Positions 43,182 through 54,879 of a stretch of 64,000 bases of DNA are shown here, in pieces. The stretch lies in contig NW_021167079.1 in NCBI RefSeq assembly GCF_003711515.1, forward strand, positions 4,474,677 to 4,538,676. The letters are read 5' to 3'. The stretch comes from Sodiomyces alkalinus F11 (taxonomy: Eukaryota; Ascomycota; Sordariomycetes; Glomerellales; Plectosphaerellaceae). Numbering within the stretch: the stretch's first letter is position 1; each line of letters opens with the position of its first letter. Position numbers and translations under genes: made by a program. The notes below the pieces were generated by a model. The model ran no database searches and was not told the DNA's origin. It saw only the letters and a program-made list of their open reading frames with translations.

Positions 43182-44983
43182 ATGGTCTCCTTTTCTCAAC
43201 ATGAACCCATAGACGGGGTGGGCAGTTGGTCTTCTTCCATGCCCATTCGATCCCGCGAAGACCCGTCGACCTCGACATCGACGCACCGAAAGACCATCTC
43301 CTCGGCCTCGTCACTATCCACGAGCCCATACCCGGACATGTCCACCGTCGAGTCCAACGGCCCATTCAGCCCTACCATGCCCGCTTCCAAGTACCATGAG
43401 CATCTCAACATCTCGTCCGTTCCCTTCCAGGCGTGCCATGACCACTCACCCACGTTCTCAACCACGAGCTCCTCACAGCATGAGCCTTCTGATACAGCCA
43501 CCACGTATTCCTTGCCCATGTCACCCACCTCGTCCACCTTCACTCGCGCAACCACGCCGGACCCCGAAAACATGGGCATTACCATGATCATGGGCATCAG
43601 CCGGCCCCAAACGACCAAGACGTCACACCAATATCGCAAGTCTTGCGATTCGGGTTCTACCTTTGTGAACTCGGTACATGGTGAAGATCGGTATCCTGCA
43701 TGTGGTCTGCGTGAGGTCAAGACGGAGGATCACCCGGAGGTGCCAAGCGTGGCAGGCGTGATAGACGTGTCAACTGGAATTGGCTTGTGGACTCATGACG
43801 AACCTCCGGGAGCTGGCACACCGAGGTACGAACCATTGAGAACATGAAGCCTCTTTTAATCCAGGCAACTCACTCCCAGAGACTAAGAACTTGAACCAAA
43901 CAAAACAGGCCACAAACACCAGTCGACGAGGCAACGTCCTGTGCCACCTTGGACGCATCACGTCCCGAGCAGCATCCTATTCTCGGAGAGAGGCTGGGCT
44001 TCGATAAATGCAGTGGGCCATCACCTCACCCATCCGAAGCGCCCATGGACACGTCCACGGAATGTTCTGACGAGGAGGTCGATGACGTGCTCAACTACGT
44101 CCTTCAAGCTGTCTATGGCGTCGAGCTCGACGAGGTGACCGCTCCGCCGGACCTGATCCGTCACTTTGCGGCGCGCTTCATTCAAGACGTGGGTCGCGCT
44201 GCCTTCCGGTGGTCTCCCATCGCACACCCGACCCACGCTACGTCAACGTCCACCAGAGGATCGTCAACCGCGCCAGCACCGGCGGGGAGCACAACTCGGC
44301 GGAACTCGCAACAGCAACAACAACAGCAGCAGCAGCAGCAGGGCGGTAAACGGAAGAAGGCGGGCCCCGGTCGACCGGGCGACGAAGAAGGGGACAACAT
44401 GGGGGACGAGGAGGGCGATTCCGGGGCGCCGTTCAAGAGGGCTAAACAGACCCCGAAGGAACCCGACGAGGGCCTGCGCTTGAGCTGCCCGTTTCGGAAG
44501 AAGAATCCGGCACGGTTCAACGTCAGGGAGCACTATTCATGCTCCATGACTTACTTTTCCAAGTTTGCGGAATTGAGGTGAGGCTTCTGCAGCCACCGGA
44601 TAGTTGGCAGTGCACATAGAGAGAGAGAAGGGGGGGGAAGGGGGGGCAAGAACGAGGAATATAGCCGGCTGACAAAAAGGTCGTCGCAGACAGCACATCG
44701 TCAAGCAACACAAGCGGGTCGACCCGTCCGCCTTCGTCTGCGACCGGTGCAACCGCGACTTCCCTTGCCGCAAGGACCTGCGAGATCACCAGCGGCTCCC
44801 GCGTGAGCAGATGTGCGATATTACCGACCACGACCCCGAGTCGGGCATCGACGGATCTACGGCGACCAAGCTCCTCAGTAGGAAGAGGGCCAGCGGGATG
44901 TCAGCTGACGTACAATGGAGGGAGATATGGGGCCTTCTCTTCCCGGATGACGAGGATCACCAGGTCGAGAGTTGGGGTATGTC

Positions 44984-45075
<92 letters not shown>

Positions 45076-46133
45076 TTTTTNNNNNNNNNNNNNNNNNNNN
45101 NNNNNNNNNNNNNNNTTTTTTTTGTTTCGTGGCCAAGCCGAAGGCCGTGACGTGGAGGATAACTAACCCGGTCTGTTGAACAGAATTCTGCCCCGTCATC
45201 GAGCACTTCGAAGTGACGACGCGGTTCATGGACAGCCTCGAGATGCTCGAGAGCAGCCTCCGGGATAAGGGACTCAAACCGCAGGCACTCGAGACGATTG
45301 GGAACCTGTACAGGAACCAGTTCATCCAGGTGCTACAGCAATGCGTAGACGAGGCCAAGGTGAGGCCGTACTCGAACCGAAGCAACCGACGGGGCGAACC
45401 GACGGCCAACGCCAACGCCAACGCCAACGCCAACGCATTCGTACCCGCCGGGGGGAAATTCGCCAGACGACCTGACTCGGGCGTTGAAGTCGAGGCGGAC
45501 GAAATGGAGGGGTGGCAGGAGGGAAGCATGTCTGCGGTGGGAATCCCTTACCCTGGCCTCGGCGCTGGATGCGGGCCTCTCCGCGACGACGCGGGAAGGG
45601 GATGGGAATCTTCGGACACCAGACCCGAGTACGGGACCGGTGCTCGGCGGCTCATGCCGCTGGTATCGGTCGTGGGTGGCGAGACCCGTGCGTCGCCGGA
45701 TGAGAAGACCGAGACCGCGACCGCGTTGGGGACGCCGATCCAGTCTTTGTCGTCGCATATGATGAGACCAGGAGGGGGCGGAGGGGGCGGAGGGGGCATG
45801 AGTCGCAGCGCTTCAGGATTCCTATCCGAGCAGCCACCCGTGTCCGTGTCCGTGGCCATGCCCGAGCAATGGGCCAGGGCGCATGGAGCAGGCTCCGCTG
45901 CGCCTGTACCCAGTTCTTCGGCTTCTTCCCCCTTCGATGGAGTCGTCGGTCAACACATCGGATTCGCCCACGGGTCATGGCAGGACCAATATCACGCCCT
46001 ACAGGCCGGAGGGGGATGGAACGGCGGCGACGTTCTCGTTTGGCCCGCAGGTTCGGGCCAGGAGGGATTGTATGATCCTTCAAAGTTTTGTCCAGTGATG
46101 ACCAGGTGCCCTGACCCGCGGGGCCAGGGATGA
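43182..46133 (+). CDS. C2H2-type zinc-finger protein, 849 aa
   Basis: Exons inferred at 43182-43825, 43909-44577, 44690-44976 and 45184-46133 (GTACGA, GTGAGG and GTATGT donors; CAG acceptors; 2550 nt in frame). The N-terminal about 400 residues are Ser/Thr/Pro-rich and disordered. A helical segment DDVLNYVLQAVYGVELDEV precedes a poly-Gln run (11 Q) and a basic patch. Two finger-like units follow: an atypical one at about 406-445 (CPFRKKNPARF...HIVKQH), split by intron 2, and a second at about 455-485 (FVCDRCNRDFPCRKDLRDHQ). The C-terminus has an Asn-Ala repeat and a Gly run. It is likely a nuclear DNA-binding protein of a fungus-specific family. Intron 3 holds a repeat and an assembly gap. 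Confidence 0.82.
44980..45080 (+). repeat. (TTTC)n microsatellite inside intron 3 of the zinc-finger gene
   Basis: About 25 copies of the tetranucleotide begin just after the donor GTATGT and run into the assembly gap. Confidence 0.95.
45081..45115. other. Assembly gap (35 N)
   Basis: A run of N flanked by T-rich sequence. The true repeat length is unknown, so the size of this intron is not fixed. Confidence 0.99.
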
Positions 46134-46695
46134 GAAAATAGCATGGCAGGGGTGCAATGATGTGTGTACGCTTACGAGTATACGGAGTGGCTATATGTAT
46201 TTGTAGAATCCAGTCTGTTTGGAGGGAGAGCTTTTTAGACGACGGATAATTAGAGCTGGACTCTCCCCGTTGCTTATGTAAGTCAAGGTGCGATGATGGG
46301 TCTTCCCTTCGGAAAATTTGCTTATTGGCCAATAATCACTGAATACACCCCCACGGCGACCCCACATCGGTGTAGCTCGGTATGACACCATGGGTTACAT
46401 CCTCCAGCTGGCAATCTCAGTTGACAACCGTAGAGAAATGTTCACTTCCTCGCCCCAGCCCACTTCCATTCCTCCGGACATGTTCGTATGGTCGTTGCGT
46501 CGTCAATAATTAATTCAGGTCTTCAACCCGAAAAGGGCCTCATCCAGCGATGCCTCGAACGTCTGTCACATGGTCCACTCTTTACAAGCCTTCTTACAGA
46601 GTTGCTGCATCTATGATCTGCATTCTTTCGCGGCAGTTCTGAACTTCTGATTCGAGTCTTCGACTGGGACAGACACAGCCAACTTCCTCACCACC
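46134..46695. promoter_or_regulatory. Upstream region of the sugar transporter
   Basis: About 560 bp between two genes on the same strand. No open frame of note. It should contain the zinc-finger gene 3' UTR and the transporter promoter. Confidence 0.45.
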
Positions 46696-49146
46696 ATGGC
46701 CAAAACTCCTACCCCGCCAGCCCTGAGACGGCTCTACTTCCTCTGCTTGTACTTTGGAATTGGCGCTTCAGTTTGGGGGTGAGTGGGAGACGATGATGGC
46801 ACTCGGAGCCATTATCACACACAACCCATCACCCATCTGTCCCCCGTGTTGCCCATGCTTCATGCCTCTCGGCCCAGCCTCCCCTTTTATATTGGTTCAT
46901 GCTGACCAGTCCTAGCTACCACATCGGCGTCCTCTCGTCTATCCTTGTGCACCCGGGATGGGTCGAGATGCTGGACAACCCCCAGGCTGGCACCAAAGGT
47001 ATCATCACGGGCATCTACTATCTCGGCACCTTCCTGAGCTATATTTTCCTTTCACATCCCCTGAGTGACTGGATGGGTCGTCGCTTCGCCGCCCTATCCG
47101 GCATTGTTATCCTGGTCTTCGGCGCCGTGCTTCAGGCCACTAGCCATGGCTGGTCTGCCCTTGCTACCATGATCTTGGGGAGGTTCATTTCCGGCATGGG
47201 TGTTGCCGTCGTTTCCACCTCGGTGCCCCTCTACCAGACGTGAGTGCTCCTGCCTTGGCCCAGTCCTTTTTTTTTTTCTTTTTTTTTTCTTCTTCTTTTC
47301 CTTTCCTTTTCTTCTTCTTCTCCTTTCCTCCCCCCTTCCTAACCGTCAAGTATAGGGAGGTCTCGCCCGCCAACAAACGAGGACACTTCGTCACCATGAA
47401 CCACGTCGGCTTCATCGCGGGATTAGCCCTCGGTCTCTGGTAAGAGAATGCCCAATCATCGACTTGTCTGGATCCGAACCCTCACCCCTGACTGACTGAC
47501 CAACTCAGGGTCGGCTATCTCATGACGTACTGGACATCCCCGACGGGACACTACTACGGCTGGCGCGTCTCCATTTTCCTAGAGCTCATCCCCGCCTTGC
47601 CCTTCGCCGTAGGCCTGCCCTGGATCCCCGAGACGTGAGAAGCCCCCCTCCCCTTGTCTTCTTTCCCCCTTTCTCCGGCCCTCATCTTCGTACTGACTGT
47701 CCGCGCGCATGGCAGGCCTCGCTGGCTCGTGGAGAATGGACGCCTGGAACAAGCCAGGGCCACCCTCCGCTGGCTCCGACAAGGCCTCGTCCCGGACGCG
47801 GAGGTGGACGACGAGCTAGCCTCCATCGTGAAGAACGTGGACGCTTACTACACCTCGAGCACGTCGTGGCTGTCCCTCTTCCGGGAACCGGCCCTCTTCG
47901 CGCGGCTGTGGCGTGCCGCGGCGCTTCAGTTCATGGCGACCATGTGCGGCGCGACGGCGATGAAGTACTACCTCCCTTCCCTCCTCAAGGCGCTGGGCCT
48001 CGAGACGCGTCTGGCCCTCATGGCGGGCGCCGTGGAGATGACGCTCAAGATCGGATTCACCGTGCTGGAGATGTTTCTTATTGACCGGTTTGGACGCCGG
48101 AAGTGCCTCGTGGCCGGGTGTGTCGTTATGTCTGTTGCTATGATGGTGCGTGGTTGTCGCTTCCCTGTTGCGCCTTTCCTTTCCTTTTCTTTTCTTTTCC
48201 TTTTCTTTCCCTTTTCTTTTCCTTTTGCTTTTGCTTTTGCTTTTGCTTTTTCCTGTTTCCTTTCCCCTTTTTCCTGTTTCCTTTCCCCTTTTGTGTTTCC
48301 CCCCCCCCCTTTTTTTTTTTTTCTTTTCCTGGGACTCCGGCTAACAGATCATTGGGAGGGACCGGGAACAGATCAATGGTGCGCTGCCCATCGCGTACCC
48401 GAATAATTCGAACAAGGCCGCCGACGTGATCTGCATCGCCTTCATCTTCATTTATGCCCTTGGTTATAGCCTGGGTTTCGGGCCGGCGTCGTGGGTGTAC
48501 AATACAGAGGTGAGACATTCTGCAAGCCTGTCATGTCCCATGGGCACCAGACCTGAGCTGAATTATTTTGTTGCACGCCCAAAATAGATCTTCCCAACAG
48601 CCGTGCGAGCCAGGGGTCTCAATTTCGCGGCGTCCGGAGGCTCGGTCGGGTCCATCATTGTATCCCACGTGTGGCCCGTTGGCCGCGCCGCCCTGGGGAG
48701 TAAAGTCTACTTTATTTTCATGGTGGTTAACATTATCTGCATCCCGGTATGTGTTCCGCCCTTTTCCGCCCTTCCCCCCCCTTTTTTTTTCTTTTTCTTC
48801 TTCTTTTTGTTTCAACAGGAGCCTCTTAAACTAACACAACGAGTCCAAAGATTCTCGTCATCTTCTATCCCGAGACCAAGGGCGTTGCGCTAGAGGATAT
48901 GGACGAATTATTCGGCAAAGTGAGAGTCGCACATCGAATCGAAGCCGAGCGTGATGGTAAGTATTTCCCTCTCTTCTGTTGTCTTTTTTTTTTCTTTTTT
49001 TTCTTTTCTCCGATGATTTCTGTTTCACGACCTTGTTGACACGACGACCAGGAGGACCGGAAGACACAGAACGCCTATTGCAAGACCCCCAGGCGTTGGG
49101 GCAAGACATTGAGGAACCGTATCGGGATGCGGCTACAAGGGCATGA
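46696..49146 (+). CDS. Sugar transporter, major facilitator superfamily, 522 aa
   Basis: Nine exons inferred: 46696-46778, 46916-47239, 47356-47439, 47509-47634, 47716-48145, 48348-48509, 48588-48746, 48851-48956, 49052-49146 (1569 nt, all phases agree). Sugar-porter motifs are present: DWMGRRFAAL in loop 2-3, GRFISGMGVAVVSTSVPLYQ before the E-x-SP-x-x-KRG block, PETPRWLVENGR after helix 6, IDRFGRRKCL in loop 8-9, and FYPETKGVALEDMDELF after helix 12. Twelve hydrophobic helices fit. It should be a plasma-membrane permease for a hexose or related sugar; the sequence does not fix the substrate. Several introns are long pyrimidine tracts. Confidence 0.93.
48179..48335 (+). repeat. Expanded pyrimidine tract in intron 5 of the sugar transporter
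   Basis: TTTTCC/TTTTGC-type units (GCTTTT repeated about five times near 48230, then CCTGTTTCC units) followed by a run of about ten C and about thirteen T. It lies upstream of the 3' splice site at 48347. Confidence 0.9.
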
Positions 49147-51574
49147 GGGAATGATCACACGGGTTTCACTACATTTCGCCCACGGGGGGGCCAGAAAGGT
49201 GACTGAGCCATGACCAAGATGATGGGAAGGGGAATGAGTTATGAATAATTCCATGCTGGACCGGGGAGTTGGCTCATAGTTAGTAGGCATGTCTTGGAAG
49301 GGGAGGGCTCTCCGCACAACACTAGCAAAGATATCACGCCATCTTAGCATGATGCTGCAGATGTCTTCGGACAGCGGTCGTCACGGCGAAGCTTCTACAA
49401 ACAAACGGCCGAGATCCAGGCTGTTGCTGCACATTGCTGCACATTTCGAGCCTTTTGTTTGACAAGTGTACTCTGTACAGGGTCTTCAGCTCGCAAACAG
49501 AACTCGGGAGGCATCGCCCGGGATTTGAATTGATGTGAGAGACGGACTGGACGGTTGAAGCTCAATGACGACGTGAGAGGTGAGAGGTGAGAGGTGAGAC
49601 ATGAGACACGAAGTGGTTGGAGTGTGATTCGTTATCAGTCTCTCCACTCTTGTACCTGTACGAAGTAAGGTACGGATACACACCCAAGTGAAGTACCCTT
49701 ACCGACCTTACCCTTACTACCTATACCTTATATATTGCTCTTCAGATTCCTCTTCGCGTGTACTGACAAGTACTCGTGAATAAAGGGAAATGGAAGTTCA
49801 GACCTGGCCATTATACCTTACTTACCAAGACATTTCATGGTACAGGTAGGTCGCCTTAGACACCAAGGTAGATGCGGCTGGCTTGCCCTACGCATGAAGT
49901 GGAAGTACGAGTACGAACAACGTATAGGGTACAAGTACCCCGTACCAGCCGTTGCCCTCCAGTGTCTTAAACAAAGCGGATACCGTATACCGACCTCGGC
50001 TGCACGGTCTACGAACACTTGCTTCATGTATATTTGCACAGTTGGGCTCCCAACATGCCATACTGCCTTCTTTCCCCACTTCCCTCCCCCACCCCCTCTT
50101 CTCCACCACCCGAGATAACGATCACGACGGTGGAGAGACGTTGCGCAGTAGCGGTACGTACTTCATGCACACCCAAGGTACCTACGGCGACCCCTCCAGG
50201 TTGGTTTTGTTCCATGTTTCTTCCTCTCCCACATCTGTGATCGCCGACATCACCATTCCCGGGTGACGCGGACGACAATAACAAGGCATCTGATTTTCTT
50301 CCTAGTCTTTTTCTTCTTTTTTTTTTTTCTTTTCTTCTCCTTCTTCTTCTTTTGCATAGCTTTTGCTTCTCTCGACTTGTCTTCTTTCGCATTCATCATT
50401 CATACCTTGTGAGATTGTTTCTCCCGCCATCTCCCGACTCTCCCCTGATCATCGACTTCCCCCCTCTTTCCTTGTCGCATCAGACCAGATCACAGAGAGG
50501 CGGTTTCTGTGTCTTCTGAATAGTGAATAGGTAAGTTTTGTCACTGGCGAGTCTCCAGAGTCTCCAGACTTTGGGTTTTGTTTTCCTTCTTCCTTGGCAG
50601 GGCCTCGTCATGCCCCCATTCATTCTCCATCTGACGCTTCATGCGCTGTAACCATCCCAGCTTGCCCATCCTCGAATTATTCTACTCTCTGGAGAACATC
50701 CACTCCCGATATTACGACATGCCACCCTGTCTCCCTGCCGTCCCCCCCCCCCCAAATCCCTTGTGGGCCCATCCATGGCCCAATCCTACCTCTGCCTTTC
50801 ACGGTCTTTCTGCATGTCGAATCTTCCAACCCAACCTACCTTCCTATCCTCGTTATCCACTATACCAACCATCTTCATTTTTTATTTTCCTTTACATTTC
50901 CCCCTTTCTTTGACAGCTTCCCTCCGAGTCGTTGAAAATTATCGGCCGCATGCCGTCGTTATTCAGTCGCTCGTGAAAATAACCCGGCTAACACGAACTG
51001 GAAGGCAGAACCGAAGCCGACCATCAATTCTTTCCGCTGTATCCATTCAACACCATCGACACTACTGCCGACCCGACCCCCCCAACGACAAGCTGTGACT
51101 CGACTCATTTGAGAAGAACAGGCAGAAGTTGTTCTAGTCGTATATCGCCGGAGCCTCGAAATCACCCACCTTCGTCCGTTTCCCCCAAAACCCAAACCAA
51201 AAACCCGCCCGCATCCCAAACGAACCCAACCCAACCGTCGAGATGCTCACCTGGTGATCTACCGCTCCCGGTACATCCCCTCCAGCAGGAATAATACGGC
51301 GCAAATACCTACGCCTCATTATCACCTCGACAAAGAATCAGGAGGTTGACCGTTGCCCCTCACAGCCGTTACTGTTCTCCGCCCAGCCTCTTCTGCTGCG
51401 CGCCCCCTTCCGGGCGTCCCGAAAGTTCCCCCATCTTTTATTTCCGACACTCTCATCAATTTCGCCCAATAGCCCCTTGGTTCGGTCTCGACCCGACCAA
51501 GCCGCGTCCGATTTTCCTCGACGGTCCGATCCGGTCCTCTGGTTCCCCCGCTTCCTGGCTTCCTTTCCGACGCG
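49147..51574. promoter_or_regulatory. Long upstream region of sip5, about 2.4 kb
   Basis: No gene is supported. It holds GTGAGAG tandem units (49575-49600), several ACCTTACCC/GTACAAGTACC-like direct and inverted motifs (49670-49960), pyrimidine-rich tracts (50300-50350) and a possible 5' UTR intron at 50531-50600 (GTAAGT to CTTGGCAG). Part of it is probably a long sip5 leader. Confidence 0.45.
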
Positions 51575-54316
51575 ATGGGCAGCTCAAACACGAAAGAATC
51601 GCGCCCTGAGTATCCTGGTGCCACCCACCATGGCTCTACCTCTACTGCACACGACGCGTCATCCTCCCCGCGCACCGAGTCTTCGGACCGGAGGAACAGA
51701 CATAGCCGCTTCGGCCGGGCAGAGCTCGGCCTTTTGGGCTTGAGCGCCGCCGGATCCTCGTCCACCACCAGGGAAGATGCCCCTTATGAACGAAAAGAGA
51801 CGAGGCAGGAACGGGAGGCTAGGCGTCTTGAACGCGAGAGAGTCGCCCGCGAGAAAGAACGTGAGCGGAGTATGCGGGAGGAAAATGTCGATGGTGGCTA
51901 TCTTGTCACCCTTGGCACGTACACGGGGCCTGAAGATTTCAACAAGCAAATTGTCAGGCAGTTGCAGGTGAGTCTTTTCTCCTCGGGTCTTCCTTAAGCC
52001 CTTCCCGATACTAAATCCCATACTAAACAAAACATTGTCTCTCCGCAGATCGAGCGACGAATTGCTCCCTTCTGGAGAGGTTTGAACGACAAGGATGACA
52101 GTTGGACCGAATATCAACTGGTCTGCGCCGGCCGTGGTCTCCCTATTCCCGCCGCCGATAAACAACCGCCCGAAGAATTCATTCCTCGACCCAAATCCCC
52201 CCAGTCTCCCAACACGTCCTCTCCCAATTTGGCCAATCTCACTGTGCCACTGGGCCCCCGAACCATGTCGACTGGTTCCGACCGCAGTGCCTCCACTGCC
52301 AATGCCAGCCCGGCCTTGGGCTCACCCGCCTCGCCCAACCCGCAGAGGCCCAGCTCTCCGTTCAGACCTCGCGCCAAAGCCCTTGCCGCCGCCCTGAGCA
52401 TGGGGTCCCGGAACAACTCGTCGTCCGACATGACCCCGCGCGAGCTCAACCTGCCGCAGGATCCCTTTGTGAACGGCCAGCCGATCGAGGTGTTTCTTTA
52501 CAAGGGCGCCATCGAGTGTCCCATCTGTTTCTTGTACTATCCGCCCTACCTGAACCGAACCCGATGCTGCCACCAGCCCATCTGCAGCGAGTGTTTCGTT
52601 CAAATCAAACGGGCCGATCCTCATTTCCCCGAACACCATGGCGACGACGCCAGCGCCCAGCCCAACCCCGACGAGCAGCCCCCCGAGATGCTCATTTCCG
52701 AACCCGCCCACTGCCCCTACTGCCAGCAGAACGAGTTTGGCGTGACCTACGACCCCCCTCCCTTCCGCCGTGGTCTGGCCTACGCCACACCTCCGCTGAG
52801 CTCTCAGCATACCGCCATGTCCTCCCAGAGCTCCCTCGTCTCGACCATGTCGCCCACGCCCGCTTCCGCCGGCGCCGCTCCTGCGCGCAGGGGCCGGGCG
52901 CAGAGCCTTTCGGCCAACGCCCCCAACGTCGTCACGACCGACCGCATCCGGCCCGACTGGTCCACCAAGCTCGCCGCCCAGCGGGCTCACCAGGCGCGGA
53001 GGGCCGCCGCCGCGACCGCCTTGCACACTGCTGCATTTCTCATCGGCGACGAGAGCAACCGGTCTCGGGGGTTCCCATTTGCCCGACCAGGTCGGTTCAG
53101 CCGGAGGAACACCGGCCAAGACGGCGCGTCGGATTCCAATGCCGGAGCGAACAGCACCGGCGCGCTCGATGGCGAGTCTCGTGCAGGGCTTGGTCCAACC
53201 GGAGGGCTCTCTAACCGTGTGATGGGTCGAAGGAGTCGGATGGAGGAGTTGGAGGAAATGATGTTCGTGGAAGCCATCCGCCTCTCCCTCGCCGCCGAAG
53301 AGGAGCGGAAGCGGAAGGAAGAGAAGGCCGTGAGGAAGGAGGCGAAGAAGAAGGAAAAGGAAGAGCGCAAGGCCGCCAGGAAGGCAGAGAAGCAAGGGAG
53401 CTTCTACGGCGGAAGCAGCTCGGCCAGCGGGAGCAGCCTGTCCCTAGGCCTGGGGCGACGTCGCGGCAACAGCGGGGCGAGCAACCTTAGGATGGAGGCG
53501 TCCCTGCAGAACGCCCAGGCGGCCCACTCGACAAGCTCTCTGTGCAGGGTCCCCGAAACACCCCCTTCCGCGAGCACGGACACCGGGACGACGTCCACTG
53601 CCGCCGCCACGAGCGACAAGGGTAAAGGCGTCGACCGTAGCCCGACCGAAGCCGATACGGGCGAAGGGATTGGGCCCAGCGCGACGACGGGAGGCTCGTC
53701 CTCGCTCCCCATTCCGATCATGAGCCGAGTGCCGTCCCATCTCCGGCAAATCAGCAATGCCTCGTCCATCTCGTCGTCTCTTGGTGATAGCGCCGCGGGT
53801 AGCTCGTTAAACCAGGATCATCATCATCACCTGGACGCCGACAGCCCCCAGACGAGCGCTACGAGCCCGGGCCAACGGAGTGGTGACGGAGCGGACCACG
53901 ACTCGTCGGAACCCATGTACAACTTTCGCAGCCTGGCCGAGATCGTCGGCGTCGATATCGAGAGTGGCGAGACGACAGGAAGTCGGCGGTCGACGGAAGG
54001 CAAGGCGGACGCCCACCGGAAACCTGAAGTGGAGCATATGGAGGATACAGGAGACGCGATTACGCAGGCGAGCGTGGCGACCCTCAAACCCCCTCCTACG
54101 ATCCCGGAGGGGGTTGTGCCCGAGGAACAGGGCGCAGCGAGCGGCGACAGAGACGGCGAGGTGACCGACGTGAGGCCGGGCAGCAATGTTACGACTCCTG
54201 AGGTCACCATTACGACGGACACGCCGGGCTCGGTCGAGGGAGATGTCAACAAGCGGGAACTGTCGTCGGACAGAGCGGTTGAACAGACCCCCGCGACCAC
54301 GAATGAGCAGGCCTAA
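51575..54316 (+). CDS. sip5: SIP5-like protein (Snf1-interacting), 886 aa
   Basis: Two exons, 51575-51967 and 52049-54316 (GTGAGT donor, CGCAG acceptor, phase 0). Residues 2-5 (MGSSNTK) allow N-myristoylation. An Arg/Glu-rich helix (RQEREARRLERERVAREKE) is followed by the conserved block GGYLVTLGTYTGPEDFN. The Cys-rich zinc-binding core begins near residue 285 (ECPICFLYYPPYLNRTRCC, CSECFVQIKR) and closes with CPYCQQNEFGVTYDPP. A C-terminal helix EELEEMMFVEAIRLSLAAEEE is ubiquitin-interacting-motif-like. The rest is Ser/Thr/Gly-rich and disordered, longer than yeast Sip5. Yeast Sip5 links Reg1/Glc7 phosphatase with Snf1 kinase; the role here is inferred from that. Confidence 0.9.
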
Positions 54317-54879
54317 GCTACGGAATGGAAGAATTACAGTCGGAGAATGTCTTTCCTTCTTTCTTTCTTTCCTTTTTTCCCCTTCACTTTCTCTTCTTGT
54401 TTTGGTTGATTGGAAAAGCATACATGGCGGGCCCGTCGAGGAAGAACGAATGCCTCTAGCATAGGGGAAATGTGGCGTTTGGGGATATTCACAGGGAGAA
54501 TACCACCCAGAGAGGATGGACATATGCACTCGCTGTGGACGCTGACTAGACCATACCATACATTTGTTTTGCTTGTCTCTTTTTTCCCTTTTCCCTCTCT
54601 CCTTCCCCCCCTATTTAACCCTCCATTCTTTGCTGCCAGTATGGGCACGGGTGTATAGTACTGATCAAGCCTCTTCTCTATCACGGAGCCAAAAGATGAA
54701 TGCGATTTGTTTTCTTTTTTTTCATTCAAGAAAGGTCATCTATTGTTCGTGTTAAAAGTGCCGCACATTGCCCGCACGTTTCCGCTCCCATGATCTGTAC
54801 GCCAGGGGAAATAAATGCATGGACCATCAATAAATAAATAAATAAATAAAAAAGGGGGAGAAAGAATCAAATAAAATCC
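54317..54879. other. Convergent 3' region of sip5 and the aldo/keto reductase gene
   Basis: The two genes end towards each other. (AATA)n at 54829-54850 contains AATAAA polyadenylation-like signals, and TTTC repeats lie near 54355-54370. No gene is seen. Confidence 0.55.

Noticed and set aside
52322..53395. 357-codon minus-strand frame opposite sip5
   Set aside because: Gly/Leu-rich mirror of the sip5 exon; no domain.
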